In this document: positions 23,508 through 31,530 of the stretch, in pieces | Layout of the letters: each line of letters starts with the position of its first letter | Numbering within the stretch: position 1 is the stretch's first letter | Assembly: GCF_000202635.1 (NCBI RefSeq) | Contig: NC_015125.1 | Location: 2,604,001-2,668,000 of the forward strand | DNA: 64,000 bases | Source of the DNA: Microbacterium testaceum StLB037 | GTDB lineage: Bacteria; Actinomycetota; Actinomycetes; Actinomycetales; Microbacteriaceae | Direction of reading: 5' to 3' | Translations under genes and position numbers: made by a program | The notes under the pieces: model-generated | The model's input: the letters and a program-made list of their open reading frames with translations, nothing else | What the model was told of the DNA's origin: nothing | The model's database searches: none

Positions 23508-25079
23508 ATGGCGGACCGCTGGCACAAGCTCTCGCAGGCACCCACCACGTCGGCCTCGGGCGAGGGGACGGCCCCGATGACGGCCGCCGACCTCTTCCGC
23601 GACACCGCCGAGACGGTCGTCGTGCCGCTGGATGAGAAGCTGCGCCAGACGTACTACTGGATCGTCAACCGGGCGGTGATCTCGCCGTACTACGACGTCG
23701 AGTTCTCCTCCGGGGCGCCGCTCGCGTTCACCCTCGGCGACGCCGGGGCCGAGCTGACGCTGCCGAGCGAGGCGTCGTTCTCGTCGAACGTCCTGCTCCC
23801 GCTGCTGAGCTTCGCGGTCGGGGGCAAGTGCCTGCTCGTCGGTGGTCCGGGGCGCGGAAAGACGACCGTCGCGGTGCTCATGGGGGTCCTCGCCGGTTCC
23901 ACGCCCGACGACGTGCGCCGCGGGGTGCAGCAGGGGCAGCCGCAGCTCACGATCAGCGACCTCGTCGGCATCCCTCTTCCCCGCGACCTCATGAACGCCG
24001 CGAGTCTGGCCGAGGTGGGCGTCGCGTGGCGCGACTGGCTGTCGCGGCCGGTCAAGATCGTCGACGAGTACAACCGCATCCCCACCAAGACCCAGTCGGC
24101 GCTGTTGACGATGGTGGCCGAGGGGTACGTCGAGAGCCACGACCAGCTGCGGAAGACGGCGCCCGCGTCGGGTGTGGAGAGCTGGTTCTTCACCGCGAAC
24201 GACGATGCGGGCGGAGGGACGTTCCCCGTCATCCAGGCGCTCCGTGACCGCATGGACGTCACCGTGCCGGCGGCCGGGTTCAACAGCCGTTTCCTCGACG
24301 AGCTGATCACGCGCGTCGAGGCGGGCGAGAAGCCCGAGGAGCACGTTCCCGCCGAGCTCGTCTTCGCCCCCGACGAGCAGACCGCGATGCGCGCCGCGAT
24401 CCGCGCGGTGCCGGTGCCCGCCGACGTGCGACGGCGGCTCGAGTTCTTCCTCAGTCACTTCGAGTTCGTGCAGGGCGGCGGGCGGAGGTTCGAGTACCGC
24501 ACGAAAGACACCGTCACCACCGCCGGCGGCAAGGTCGCCGAGACGATCGAGGCGAACTCCGGGGCCGATCTCATGGCCGACCTCGGCGCCCAGACGCTGA
24601 ACGGACTGTCGGTGCGGGCGCTGCAGACCCTCATCGTCTACGCCAAGGCCGTCGCCTGGTTCCGCGGGCGCGACGCCGTCTCGCTCGCCGATGTCGCGGC
24701 GATGGTGCCGTTCGTGCTGCGCGGGAAGCTGCTGCCGAACCCCACGCACCCGCGCTTCGACGTCGGCGTCGAACGGGAGCTGTCGACCGACCTCATGAGC
24801 TGGCTCAGCGACCTGTTCGCCGAGTCGTGCCGCCAATACGACGCCCTCGGGCGCGGGCGCAAGGACCCGGTGGGCGAGCTCCTCGCGCAACTGGATGCCG
24901 GACTCGACGGGGTCTCCGCGGTCGAGGCCTCGCGCCGCTTGACCGCGATCGAGGCACGGCTGCGCGCCGCGTCGGCGTCGGGCAAGCTCTACGGGCGGGA
25001 CTTCGACGACCTCACGGCCCTGAAGTACCTGCACCAGCGCTACACCGCGTACCTCCGCTGGGTCGAGGGGCGCGCGTGA
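23508..25079 (+). CDS. MoxR-like AAA+ ATPase
   Basis: 523 residues. GGPGRGKTT (112-120) is Walker A, VKIVDEYNR (182-190) is Walker B, and WFFTAND is sensor 1; VESHDQLRKTAP and the later RFLDEL stretch fit the MoxR/CbbQ/cobaltochelatase-S clade. The C-terminal 180 residues are helical without a recognised domain. MoxR ATPases act as chaperones that remodel partner proteins, usually through a vWA-domain protein encoded nearby; here that partner is two genes downstream. Its stop overlaps the next start (GTGA), and five genes are chained this way. A later ATG at 23577 is possible, but the -10 spacing favours 23508. Confidence 0.88.
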   Translation: MADRWHKLSQAPTTSASGEGTAPMTAADLFRDTAETVVVPLDEKLRQTYYWIVNRAVISPYYDVEFSSGAPLAFTLGDAGAELTLPSEASFSSNVLLPLLSFAVGGKCLLVGGPGRGKTTVAVLMGVLAGSTPDDVRRGVQQGQPQLTISDLVGIPLPRDLMNAASLAEVGVAWRDWLSRPVKIVDEYNRIPTKTQSALLTMVAEGYVESHDQLRKTAPASGVESWFFTANDDAGGGTFPVIQALRDRMDVTVPAAGFNSRFLDELITRVEAGEKPEEHVPAELVFAPDEQTAMRAAIRAVPVPADVRRRLEFFLSHFEFVQGGGRRFEYRTKDTVTTAGGKVAETIEANSGADLMADLGAQTLNGLSVRALQTLIVYAKAVAWFRGRDAVSLADVAAMVPFVLRGKLLPNPTHPRFDVGVERELSTDLMSWLSDLFAESCRQYDALGRGRKDPVGELLAQLDAGLDGVSAVEASRRLTAIEARLRAASASGKLYGRDFDDLTALKYLHQRYTAYLRWVEGRA

Positions 25080-25723
25080 TCCGCCGCCCCGGGCATCTGG
25101 CCGACACCGAGCCGCCGACCGGGGTGCCCACCGACGTCGCGGGCCTCGATCTCGAGCGCGCGGGGTTGAACGTCGAGGCGGCCGGGGGCTCCGCCGAGCG
25201 GTTTTGGCACGCCCTCGCCGCCGGGCAGGCAGCGCTGCCGGCCGGTGCCTCGACCGATCTCGTCGTCACGCTCGCGGGGATCGCGGGCTGGCGCGCCGGC
25301 GTCCTCGGACTCCGCGGCGACGCCCTCGCCCATCTCGCCGAGGTGCCTCCGGTCGCCGCCGCGGCGGCTCTCGGGATCCCGGAGACCGAGCTCGACGCCT
25401 TCGCCGAGCGGCAGCGCGTCGACCGGTTCTGGTGGCCCGGACGCGCGGCCGCGCGGGGGTACGTGTGCGCGGTCGGTGGATTCGCGGGTCTCGGGGGCGC
25501 CTGGACGGCACCGCCGGGCGACGCGCGTCCGCTCGACGACGACGGTTCCTTCACAGTGCGCACCGGGGAGCGCTGGTGGCGAGTGGATGCCGATGTCTGG
25601 GGGTCGCGTCTGGTCGCTCTCGACCGCGAGCCACCGCCGGGACACGGCGCCGGGGCGACGGCATCCCTCCTCACCTTCGCCGAGTCGTACCTCGCGTGGG
25701 TCTACGTTCCGGAGACGGCGTGA
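25076..25723 (+). CDS. Unknown protein between MoxR and vWA genes
   Basis: 215 residues from a GTG overlapping the MoxR stop. I do not recognise the family. The N-terminal half is helical (RFWHALAAGQAALPAG, WRAGVLGLRGDALAHLAEVP). The middle carries a Trp/Gly-rich stretch (DRFWWPGRAAARGYVC, then VGGFAGLGGAW), and the end is strand-like (ERWWRVDADVWGSRLVALDR). No signal peptide, membrane helix or catalytic motif stands out. Its conserved position and coupling suggest it is a structural or adaptor component of the MoxR/vWA complex. That is inference. Confidence 0.7.
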   Translation: MIRRPGHLADTEPPTGVPTDVAGLDLERAGLNVEAAGGSAERFWHALAAGQAALPAGASTDLVVTLAGIAGWRAGVLGLRGDALAHLAEVPPVAAAAALGIPETELDAFAERQRVDRFWWPGRAAARGYVCAVGGFAGLGGAWTAPPGDARPLDDDGSFTVRTGERWWRVDADVWGSRLVALDREPPPGHGAGATASLLTFAESYLAWVYVPETA

Positions 25724-27537
25724 AGACGGCCGCGCTCGAAGGGGACCTCCGCCGCGCGTGGGAGAGCGCGCAGGAGCTCTGGGGCGTGCACATGCACGAC
25801 GCCGAGCTGCGGCCGGGCGCCGGGAAGACGCACGGGGCTCCGGCGTGGTTCCGCTTCCCTCCCGCGATCGTCGTCGATCCGCGCATGGTCGCCGAGCTCG
25901 GCGGGGCCGACGAGATGGAGAGCGTCTTCGCGCACGAGCTGGGGCATCACGCGCTCGCCCCCGGGACGCGGCTGGACTCGTTGAAGATCCGGCATCAGCT
26001 CGCGCGGACGCTCGTGGCGGCCGGAGCGACGTCCGTGCGCGACGACGACGTCGCGATGCTGTCGAACCTGTGGACCGACCTGCTCGTGAACGCCCGGGTG
26101 GGTCTGCTTCAGCGCCGTCGGGACGGGCCGGGGGAACCGGGCATCGTGCGGCTCTCCCGGTCGCTCTATCGGGCCTCGCGCGACACGGGCGGCCGACTGT
26201 GGTGGGTGTACCTGCGCACGTACGAGTTGCTGTGGGATCTGCGTCCCGGGACGCTCTGCGCGGTCCAGCCCCCGCCGGCACCGGCCCGGCGCGCCACCGG
26301 GGCGACGACGGAAAGCCCCCTCGAGAGGATTCCCGAGCGACATCGCGAGGCCGAGCAGAAGCTGCGCGAGGCCCGGGCCGAAGCCGAGCGCGTGTCGCGC
26401 GAGCTCGCCGAGGCCACCATCACGCGCCCGGGCCTCGATGCCGACCTCCTCGCCGGTCTCGTGCGCACCTTCGCGGGCGATGCCGTCTCGGGTGCGCTGC
26501 GCTTCGGGGTGCTCGTCGCGCCCTACCTCGTGGCGGAGCGGGCCGCGGGCGCGTCGATGCCGGGTGGGGAGTGCTCGGCCGACGGCGCGCCGCCGGGGGC
26601 GGCGGAACTCGGCCGCGTGCTCGCGGATCCCCGGCTGCGGGAGCCGATCCCCGTCCCCGAAGGACGCTCACCCGGTGCCGCGCGTTCGGCGCGGAAGGGC
26701 GCGGGGCAGGCCCTCGGGGTCGCCCGCACGCTCGAGCTGTACGAGGGAGCGGACCAGGATGCCGTGATCGCGGCGTGGTACCGCGCCGAGGCCGCGCGAT
26801 GGGTGCGACCGCTCACGCAGCGCGCCCCCGCGACACCCGCCGAGGAGCTGCCGGGACCCGTCGAGACCTGGGAGACCGGCGACGATCTGGCCGACCTGGA
26901 CTGGCCCGCGACGCTGCGCGCCGGCGGGGCGGTGATACCGGGGATCACGACCCGGCGCCGCTCGTACCTCGCCGACGACCCGCTGCCGCGCGAGACGAGC
27001 ATCACCCTCGACCTGTACATCGACTCGTCGGGGTCGATGCCGAACCCGCGATCGGGGTCGCCCGCCGTGCTCGCCGGCACGATCCTCGCGTTGTCGATCC
27101 TGCGCGGCGGAGGGCGGGTGCGGGTGGCGAGCTTCTCCGGCCCCGGACAGGTCGGCGGCAGCGAGACCTTCACGCGCGACGCGGGGCAGGTCGTCCGCGA
27201 TCTCGCCCTCTTCTTCGCCGGGGGCACGACCTTCCCCCTCGACCTGCTGGAGCGCCGCGCCGAAGGGCACGGTCGCGCGACGGCGGAGGAGCGCCGCCAC
27301 CTCGTCGTGCTCTCGGACGACGGTCTGGTGTCGATGTTCGGCGCGGGCGATCCCGACCGGGCCGATGTCGCGGCGCGTGTGCGTTCCACGCTCACCACCG
27401 GCACACTCGTCGTCCTCGACCGCTCGCGACGGGTGGAGCCTCTCGCGAAGGCGGCCGGCTACGAGATCCTGTACCTGGAGACGATGGATGACGCCCCCAG
27501 GGCGTGCGCGGAACTCGCGGAGGTGCTGAATGGCTGA
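25720..27537 (+). CDS. vWA-domain protein with N-terminal HELGH metallopeptidase motif
   Basis: 605 residues from a GTG overlapping the previous stop. Residues 68-77 read SVFAHELGHH, an HExxH zinc-protease motif in a domain resembling the putative metallopeptidase part of DUF2201-type proteins. A helical, coiled-coil-like linker (PERHREAEQKLREARAEAER) follows. The C-terminal von Willebrand A domain has the MIDAS motif DSSGS (435-439), a later Thr in GGTTFP and an Asp in LSDDGL. vWA/MoxR pairs form chaperone-type complexes that insert cofactors or activate targets. The combination of peptidase and MIDAS in one chain suggests a processing or surveillance role, which is inference. Confidence 0.8.
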   Translation: MKTAALEGDLRRAWESAQELWGVHMHDAELRPGAGKTHGAPAWFRFPPAIVVDPRMVAELGGADEMESVFAHELGHHALAPGTRLDSLKIRHQLARTLVAAGATSVRDDDVAMLSNLWTDLLVNARVGLLQRRRDGPGEPGIVRLSRSLYRASRDTGGRLWWVYLRTYELLWDLRPGTLCAVQPPPAPARRATGATTESPLERIPERHREAEQKLREARAEAERVSRELAEATITRPGLDADLLAGLVRTFAGDAVSGALRFGVLVAPYLVAERAAGASMPGGECSADGAPPGAAELGRVLADPRLREPIPVPEGRSPGAARSARKGAGQALGVARTLELYEGADQDAVIAAWYRAEAARWVRPLTQRAPATPAEELPGPVETWETGDDLADLDWPATLRAGGAVIPGITTRRRSYLADDPLPRETSITLDLYIDSSGSMPNPRSGSPAVLAGTILALSILRGGGRVRVASFSGPGQVGGSETFTRDAGQVVRDLALFFAGGTTFPLDLLERRAEGHGRATAEERRHLVVLSDDGLVSMFGAGDPDRADVAARVRSTLTTGTLVVLDRSRRVEPLAKAAGYEILYLETMDDAPRACAELAEVLNG

Positions 27538-28138
27538 CGCCGACACGCTGCTGCAGGTGTGGTCGAGCCTCGCGCCGCCGGAGGGGGAGACCTGGGCGTC
27601 CGCACGTCCCGGACCCCCGCTCGACGCGGTCGCCGCGCGGTTGTCGAGCGTGCCGCGGTCGTTCCTCGACGACGACGTCTCGATCGCCGCGCTGTCGGGC
27701 GACATCGCCGGGGTCGCGTGCGCCTCCGCCGCCTACGCCGAGGATGCCCGGGTCCGCCGCGGGGCCGCGATCGGGCTGTGGCTGCTCGCGAGCGAGGAGC
27801 TCGTCGAGCCGTTCGACCCGACGCTGGCCGGGCCGTGGGCGCTGCGGGCCGTCGACTCTCTCGCGCTCCGGGTCGCGCCGGTCGTCGACCCCCTCGACTG
27901 GCTCGCCGACGACGAGCGGCGCGAGGAAGCCGCGCGCACCTTCCTGCTGTGGGCCGGGTTCGTCCCCGCCGGAGAGGACCGCGAGACCGCCCGGGCCCTG
28001 TGGCAGGCCCGCGATTCGCTCCGACGCAGCAGCGCGCTCGCCGAGGCGTACGCGGCGTACGAGCACCGCGAGGAGATCGCCCGGCGCCTGGCCGAAGCCC
28101 GCGCGAAGGAGGCGGCGGCGAGGTACTCGAGTGAGTGA
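27530..28138 (+). CDS. Unknown helical protein in the MoxR/vWA operon
   Basis: 202 residues; the ATG overlaps the vWA gene by eight bases. The sequence is almost entirely helix-forming, acidic and alanine-rich, and the last 40 residues (EAYAAYEHREEIARRLAEAR and onward) look like an amphipathic or coiled-coil helix. I recognise no catalytic motif or family. It is coupled to both neighbours, so it is probably an integral member of the system, perhaps an adaptor between the vWA protein and the adenylating enzyme. No other evidence is available from sequence. Confidence 0.7.
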   Translation: MADADTLLQVWSSLAPPEGETWASARPGPPLDAVAARLSSVPRSFLDDDVSIAALSGDIAGVACASAAYAEDARVRRGAAIGLWLLASEELVEPFDPTLAGPWALRAVDSLALRVAPVVDPLDWLADDERREEAARTFLLWAGFVPAGEDRETARALWQARDSLRRSSALAEAYAAYEHREEIARRLAEARAKEAAARYSSE

Positions 28139-29570
28139 TCCCGACGGTCTGCTCCTCGGTGCCGGCGCCGGCGGCGAGCCGGAGCCGGCGGCGGTGCCCG
28201 ACCCCGACGACCCCCTCGCGCTCGGGGAGTACCGCCCGGGCTCCGCGGCGGTGCTGACGGACGCCGAACGCTGGCCGACCCTCGACGCCGAGGCCGCCGC
28301 CCGCCTCGACCGGTGGCGGACGCATCCCGCGGCACCCACGTGGGTGCACGCGACCGGCGATCGGCTCACGGCCGAGGCCGTCGAGCGCACGCGCACGCCG
28401 CTCCCGCTCGAGGGATGGCTCGACGAGCACCTCGCGACCGCCCGGAAGCTGCCGTTCTACCGCGGACGCGCGGGCCTCTCGACCCTCGCCGACTTCCCGC
28501 CCATCGGTCGCGCCGATCTCGCGGCCGACGTCTCGGCGTTCGTCCCCCTCGACGCCGACCTCGACCGGATGCTGCACGGCACGAGCTCGGGCTCGACGGG
28601 GGCGGCGCTCGTCATCCCCGACGACGTCGAAGAGGTCGCGCGCGGCTTCCACCTCCTCTTCGATCTCGCCCGCCGCGCGGGCGTTGACTGGACCCCGGAT
28701 GCCGAGCGCCTGGCGCTCGTGTGGGTGCTCCAGCAGCGCCAGGCGTTCACGTACGTCTCGCTCATCAGCGGCTTCGCGCACCGGGCGATGGCGCGCGTGA
28801 ACCTCGACCGCCGCGCCTGGCGCGCGGCATCCGATCGCTCCCGTTTCCTCGCCGCAGCGGACCCGCAGGTGATCTCGGGAAACCCGACGAGCCTCGCCGA
28901 GCTGTTGAGCGACGACCTGCGCGGGGTGCTGCGGCCGCTCGCGCTGTTCTCGGGGGCGATGGCGCTGTCGGGGCCGCTCCGCGCCGAGCTCGAGGCCGCG
29001 TTCGCCTGCCCGGTCATCGACGTCTACGGCCTTCACGAGACCCGGCCGATCGCGGCGCGCACCGATGACGGGCCGTTCCGGGTGCTGGACCGGCGCGTTC
29101 TCGTCGAGGTCCTGGATGCCGAGGGGCGCCCGGTCCCGGAGGGGACGATGGGCGAGATCGTCGTCACGGCGGGCGAGAACCCGCTGCTCCCGCTCGTGCG
29201 GTACCGCACCGGCGATGTCGGCCGGCTCGTGCGTCTCGCCGACGGCGGCGTGGCGATCGCCGACCTCGAGGGGCGCGAGCACACCGAGTTCGTCACCGGG
29301 GCGGGCACGCGCGTCCCCTCGGTCGACCTCACGCAGCAGTTGCAGAGTCACGGGGCGCTCGGGTGGGCGGTCGTGCAGGGTGCGTCCGGGGCGGTCGCGG
29401 CGACGGTGGTCGGCGGCGATGCCGAGCGGATCCGCGCGGCGCTGGAACGGCTGCTGGACCAGCCCGTCGAGGTCACGCGGGTGGAACGGCTCATCGATCT
29501 CGGCGAGGGCAAGCCGCGACGGTTCGTCTCGCACGCGGTGGACCCGGGGCGCGAGACCGCGACGGCGTGA
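28131..29570 (+). CDS. PaaK/CapK-like adenylate-forming (ANL) enzyme
   Basis: 479 residues from a GTG overlapping the previous stop. TSSGSTG (151-157) is the ATP-phosphate loop, YGLHE (299-303) the A5 motif, YRTGD (358-362) the ribose-binding motif, and a C-terminal GKPRR resembles the A10 lysine region. The best resemblance is phenylacetate-CoA ligase/CapK-type enzymes, which activate a carboxylate as acyl-AMP and transfer it to CoA or another acceptor. The N-terminus carries about 90 extra residues rich in Pro and Asp. The acceptor and acid are unknown, and no carrier protein or CoA-pathway gene is nearby. It ends the operon before a strong hairpin. Confidence 0.82.
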   Translation: MSDPDGLLLGAGAGGEPEPAAVPDPDDPLALGEYRPGSAAVLTDAERWPTLDAEAAARLDRWRTHPAAPTWVHATGDRLTAEAVERTRTPLPLEGWLDEHLATARKLPFYRGRAGLSTLADFPPIGRADLAADVSAFVPLDADLDRMLHGTSSGSTGAALVIPDDVEEVARGFHLLFDLARRAGVDWTPDAERLALVWVLQQRQAFTYVSLISGFAHRAMARVNLDRRAWRAASDRSRFLAAADPQVISGNPTSLAELLSDDLRGVLRPLALFSGAMALSGPLRAELEAAFACPVIDVYGLHETRPIAARTDDGPFRVLDRRVLVEVLDAEGRPVPEGTMGEIVVTAGENPLLPLVRYRTGDVGRLVRLADGGVAIADLEGREHTEFVTGAGTRVPSVDLTQQLQSHGALGWAVVQGASGAVAATVVGGDAERIRAALERLLDQPVEVTRVERLIDLGEGKPRRFVSHAVDPGRETATA

Positions 29571-29571
29571 C

Positions 29572-29605
29572 GCGAGCCCCCTCCCGAGACGGGGAGAGGG
29601 CTCGC
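29572..29605 (+). terminator. Terminator hairpin after the MoxR/vWA/ligase operon
   Basis: GCGAGCCC (29572-29579) pairs perfectly with GGGCTCGC (29598-29605), extended by further C/G pairs towards the loop. It lies directly after the TGA of the ligase gene and before the convergent malate synthase gene. It lacks a T tract, so termination may be bidirectional or factor-assisted. Confidence 0.6.
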
Positions 29606-29620
29606 GCGAGGGGGCCGGCG

Positions 29621-31297
29621 TCAGTCGAGGTACTTCGCGTACGCCGGCAGGGTCAGGAAGGCCGGGAACTCCGGACGCAGCGCCACCTCGCGGAACACCG
29701 CGGCGGCGTCGTCGAAGCGGTCGCCCTCGGAGCGCGGCACCTCGGACAGCACCTCGTCGAGCAGCCCCTCGACGAACGGACGCGTGATCGTGTCGCCCTC
29801 GGCGGTGACGCGATCCTGGTGGATCCACTGCCAGATCTGCGAGCGCGAGATCTCGGCGGTGGCGGCGTCCTCCATGAGGTCGTCGATCGCGACCGCGCCG
29901 AGGCCCCGCAGCCACGCCTCGATGTAGCGGATCGCCACCGAGACGTTGCCGCGCACGCCCGCCGTGGTCACGGGCAGGCCGATGCGCAGGTCGAGCAGCC
30001 GGTGCGGCTCGACGGACACGTCCTCACGCGTCCGCTCGAGCTGATTCGGCGCGTCGCCGAGCACCGCGTCGAACTCGGCACGGGCCACCGGGATGAGGTC
30101 GGGGTGGGCGACCCACGTGCCGTCGAAGCCGTCGCCGGCCTCGCGCCGCTTGTCGGCGGCGACCTTCTCGAACGCCGCTGCGGTCACCTCGGGCTTGCGC
30201 CGGTTGGGGATGAAGGCGCTCATGCCGCCGATCGCATAGGCGCCGCGCTTGTGGCACGTCTGCACGAGCAGTTCGGTGTAGGCGCGCATGAACGGCACTG
30301 TCATCGTGACCTCGCTGCGGTCGGGGAGCACGAACCGCGCTCCGCGCCCGCGGTAGGTCTTGATGATCGAGAAGATGTAGTCCCAGCGCCCGGCGTTCAG
30401 GCCCGCGCAGTGGTCGCGCAGGGCGAACAGGATCTCCTCCATCTCGAACGCCGCGGGCAGCGTCTCGATGAGCACCGTCGCACGGATCGTGCCGTGCGCG
30501 AGGCCGAGCCGCTCCTCGGTGAACGAGAACACGTCGTCCCACAGCCGCGCCTCTTCGGCCGACTCGATCTTCGGTAGGTAGAAGTACGGCCCGCGGCCCG
30601 CGGCGATCAGCGCGTGCGCGTTGTGGAAGACGTACAGCCCGTAGTCGACGAGGGACCCGGATGCCGGCAGCTCACGGCCGGAGCGATCGATGAACGTCAC
30701 GTGCTTCTCGGGCAGGTGCCAGCCGCGCGGGCGCATCACGATCGTCGGGGTGCGCTCGGCGGTGACCTCGTAGCGCTTTCCCTCGGGGCTCGTGAACGAC
30801 AGCTGCCCGCGGATCGCGTCGAACAGCGAGAGCTGCCCGCCGATGACGTTGCGCCAGGTGGGGGAGGTGGCATCCTCCTGGTCGGCGAGCCACACCCGCG
30901 CGCCGGAGTTCAGCGCGTTGATCGTCATCTTCGGGTCGGTCGGGCCGGTGATCTCGACGCGGCGGTCCTCCAGGCCGGGGCCGGCTCCCGCCACGCGCCA
31001 CGACGGGTCGTCGCGGATGTGCGCGGTGTCGGCTCGGAAGTGCGGGTCGTCGCCCGTGCCGATCTCGAAGCGGCGGCGCTCGCGGGCGGCGAGCCGGTCG
31101 TGCCGGCGTCGGGCGAAACGGTCGTGCAGCTCGGTGAGGAACGCGATCGCCGCGGGGGTGAGGATCTCGGCATCCCGTCCCTCGAGGGGGCGCTCGAGAC
31201 GCAGGTGGGGGGTGGATGCCGAGGGGTTCGGCATCCGGGATCCTTCGGTGCCCGCGGAGGTCGAGGTGGGCGGTGGAGAGGTGTCGATGAGGGTCAT
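29621..31297 (-). CDS. aceB: Malate synthase A
   Basis: 558 residues from the ATG giving MTLIDTSPP; an internal ATG 63 bases later is an alternative. The motifs GPTDPKMTINALNSGARVWLADQED (read in part at about 130-155), TPTIVMRPRGWHLPE, LPAAFEMEEILFALRDH and LPDRSEVTMT are those of the A-type malate synthase, which condenses glyoxylate with acetyl-CoA. It lacks the inserted domain of the longer G-type enzyme. The gene is 233 bases downstream of isocitrate lyase on the same strand, completing the glyoxylate shunt for growth on acetate or fatty acids. A long inverted repeat lies between the two genes. Confidence 0.93.
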   Translation of the reverse strand: MTLIDTSPPPTSTSAGTEGSRMPNPSASTPHLRLERPLEGRDAEILTPAAIAFLTELHDRFARRRHDRLAARERRRFEIGTGDDPHFRADTAHIRDDPSWRVAGAGPGLEDRRVEITGPTDPKMTINALNSGARVWLADQEDATSPTWRNVIGGQLSLFDAIRGQLSFTSPEGKRYEVTAERTPTIVMRPRGWHLPEKHVTFIDRSGRELPASGSLVDYGLYVFHNAHALIAAGRGPYFYLPKIESAEEARLWDDVFSFTEERLGLAHGTIRATVLIETLPAAFEMEEILFALRDHCAGLNAGRWDYIFSIIKTYRGRGARFVLPDRSEVTMTVPFMRAYTELLVQTCHKRGAYAIGGMSAFIPNRRKPEVTAAAFEKVAADKRREAGDGFDGTWVAHPDLIPVARAEFDAVLGDAPNQLERTREDVSVEPHRLLDLRIGLPVTTAGVRGNVSVAIRYIEAWLRGLGAVAIDDLMEDAATAEISRSQIWQWIHQDRVTAEGDTITRPFVEGLLDEVLSEVPRSEGDRFDDAAAVFREVALRPEFPAFLTLPAYAKYLD

Positions 31298-31400
31298 GGT
31301 CGTGTCTTTCGGTGTCGGTGGGGCCCCCTCGCTCCGCTCGCGGCCCTCTCGCCGCCCGCCGCCCGCGGCCTGTCGCGCGTTGTGCGGTGCGAGCAGTGCT

Positions 31401-31455
31401 GAGTGTCCAAGAAACCCGGACGAATTTTTGAGATGTCCGGGTGTTTTGGACACTC
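31401..31455. promoter_or_regulatory. Long inverted repeat between isocitrate lyase and malate synthase
   Basis: Arms 31401-31421 and 31435-31455 pair at 19 of 21 positions (outer core GAGTGTCCAA, inner core CCCGGAC) around a 13-base AT-rich loop. On the minus-strand mRNA it lies after isocitrate lyase and about 104 bases before malate synthase. It could be an intercistronic terminator/attenuator or an operator for the RamB-like regulator. Confidence 0.55.
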
Positions 31456-31456
31456 A

Positions 31457-31530
31457 AGCGGGAGCGGGAGCGGGAGCGGGAGGGGGAGCGGGAGCGGGAG
31501 CGGGGAGGGGGAGATGGGAGGGAGAGAGGG
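31457..31530. repeat. GGGAGC-type simple purine repeat
   Basis: About 70 bases of near-pure purine on the + strand built from GGGAGC hexamers and GGGGA variants, ending beside the isocitrate lyase stop codon. Closely spaced GGG runs could form a quadruplex on the non-template side; a slippage-prone tract is the minimal reading. Confidence 0.7.

Noticed and set aside
22344..25034. An 896-codon open frame on the minus strand
   Set aside because: Antisense to nadR and the MoxR ATPase; no motif or plausible start signal.
31457..31530. Tandem repeat considered as an origin or iteron array
   Set aside because: A hexamer purine slippage tract with no flanking DnaA-like boxes or replication gene.
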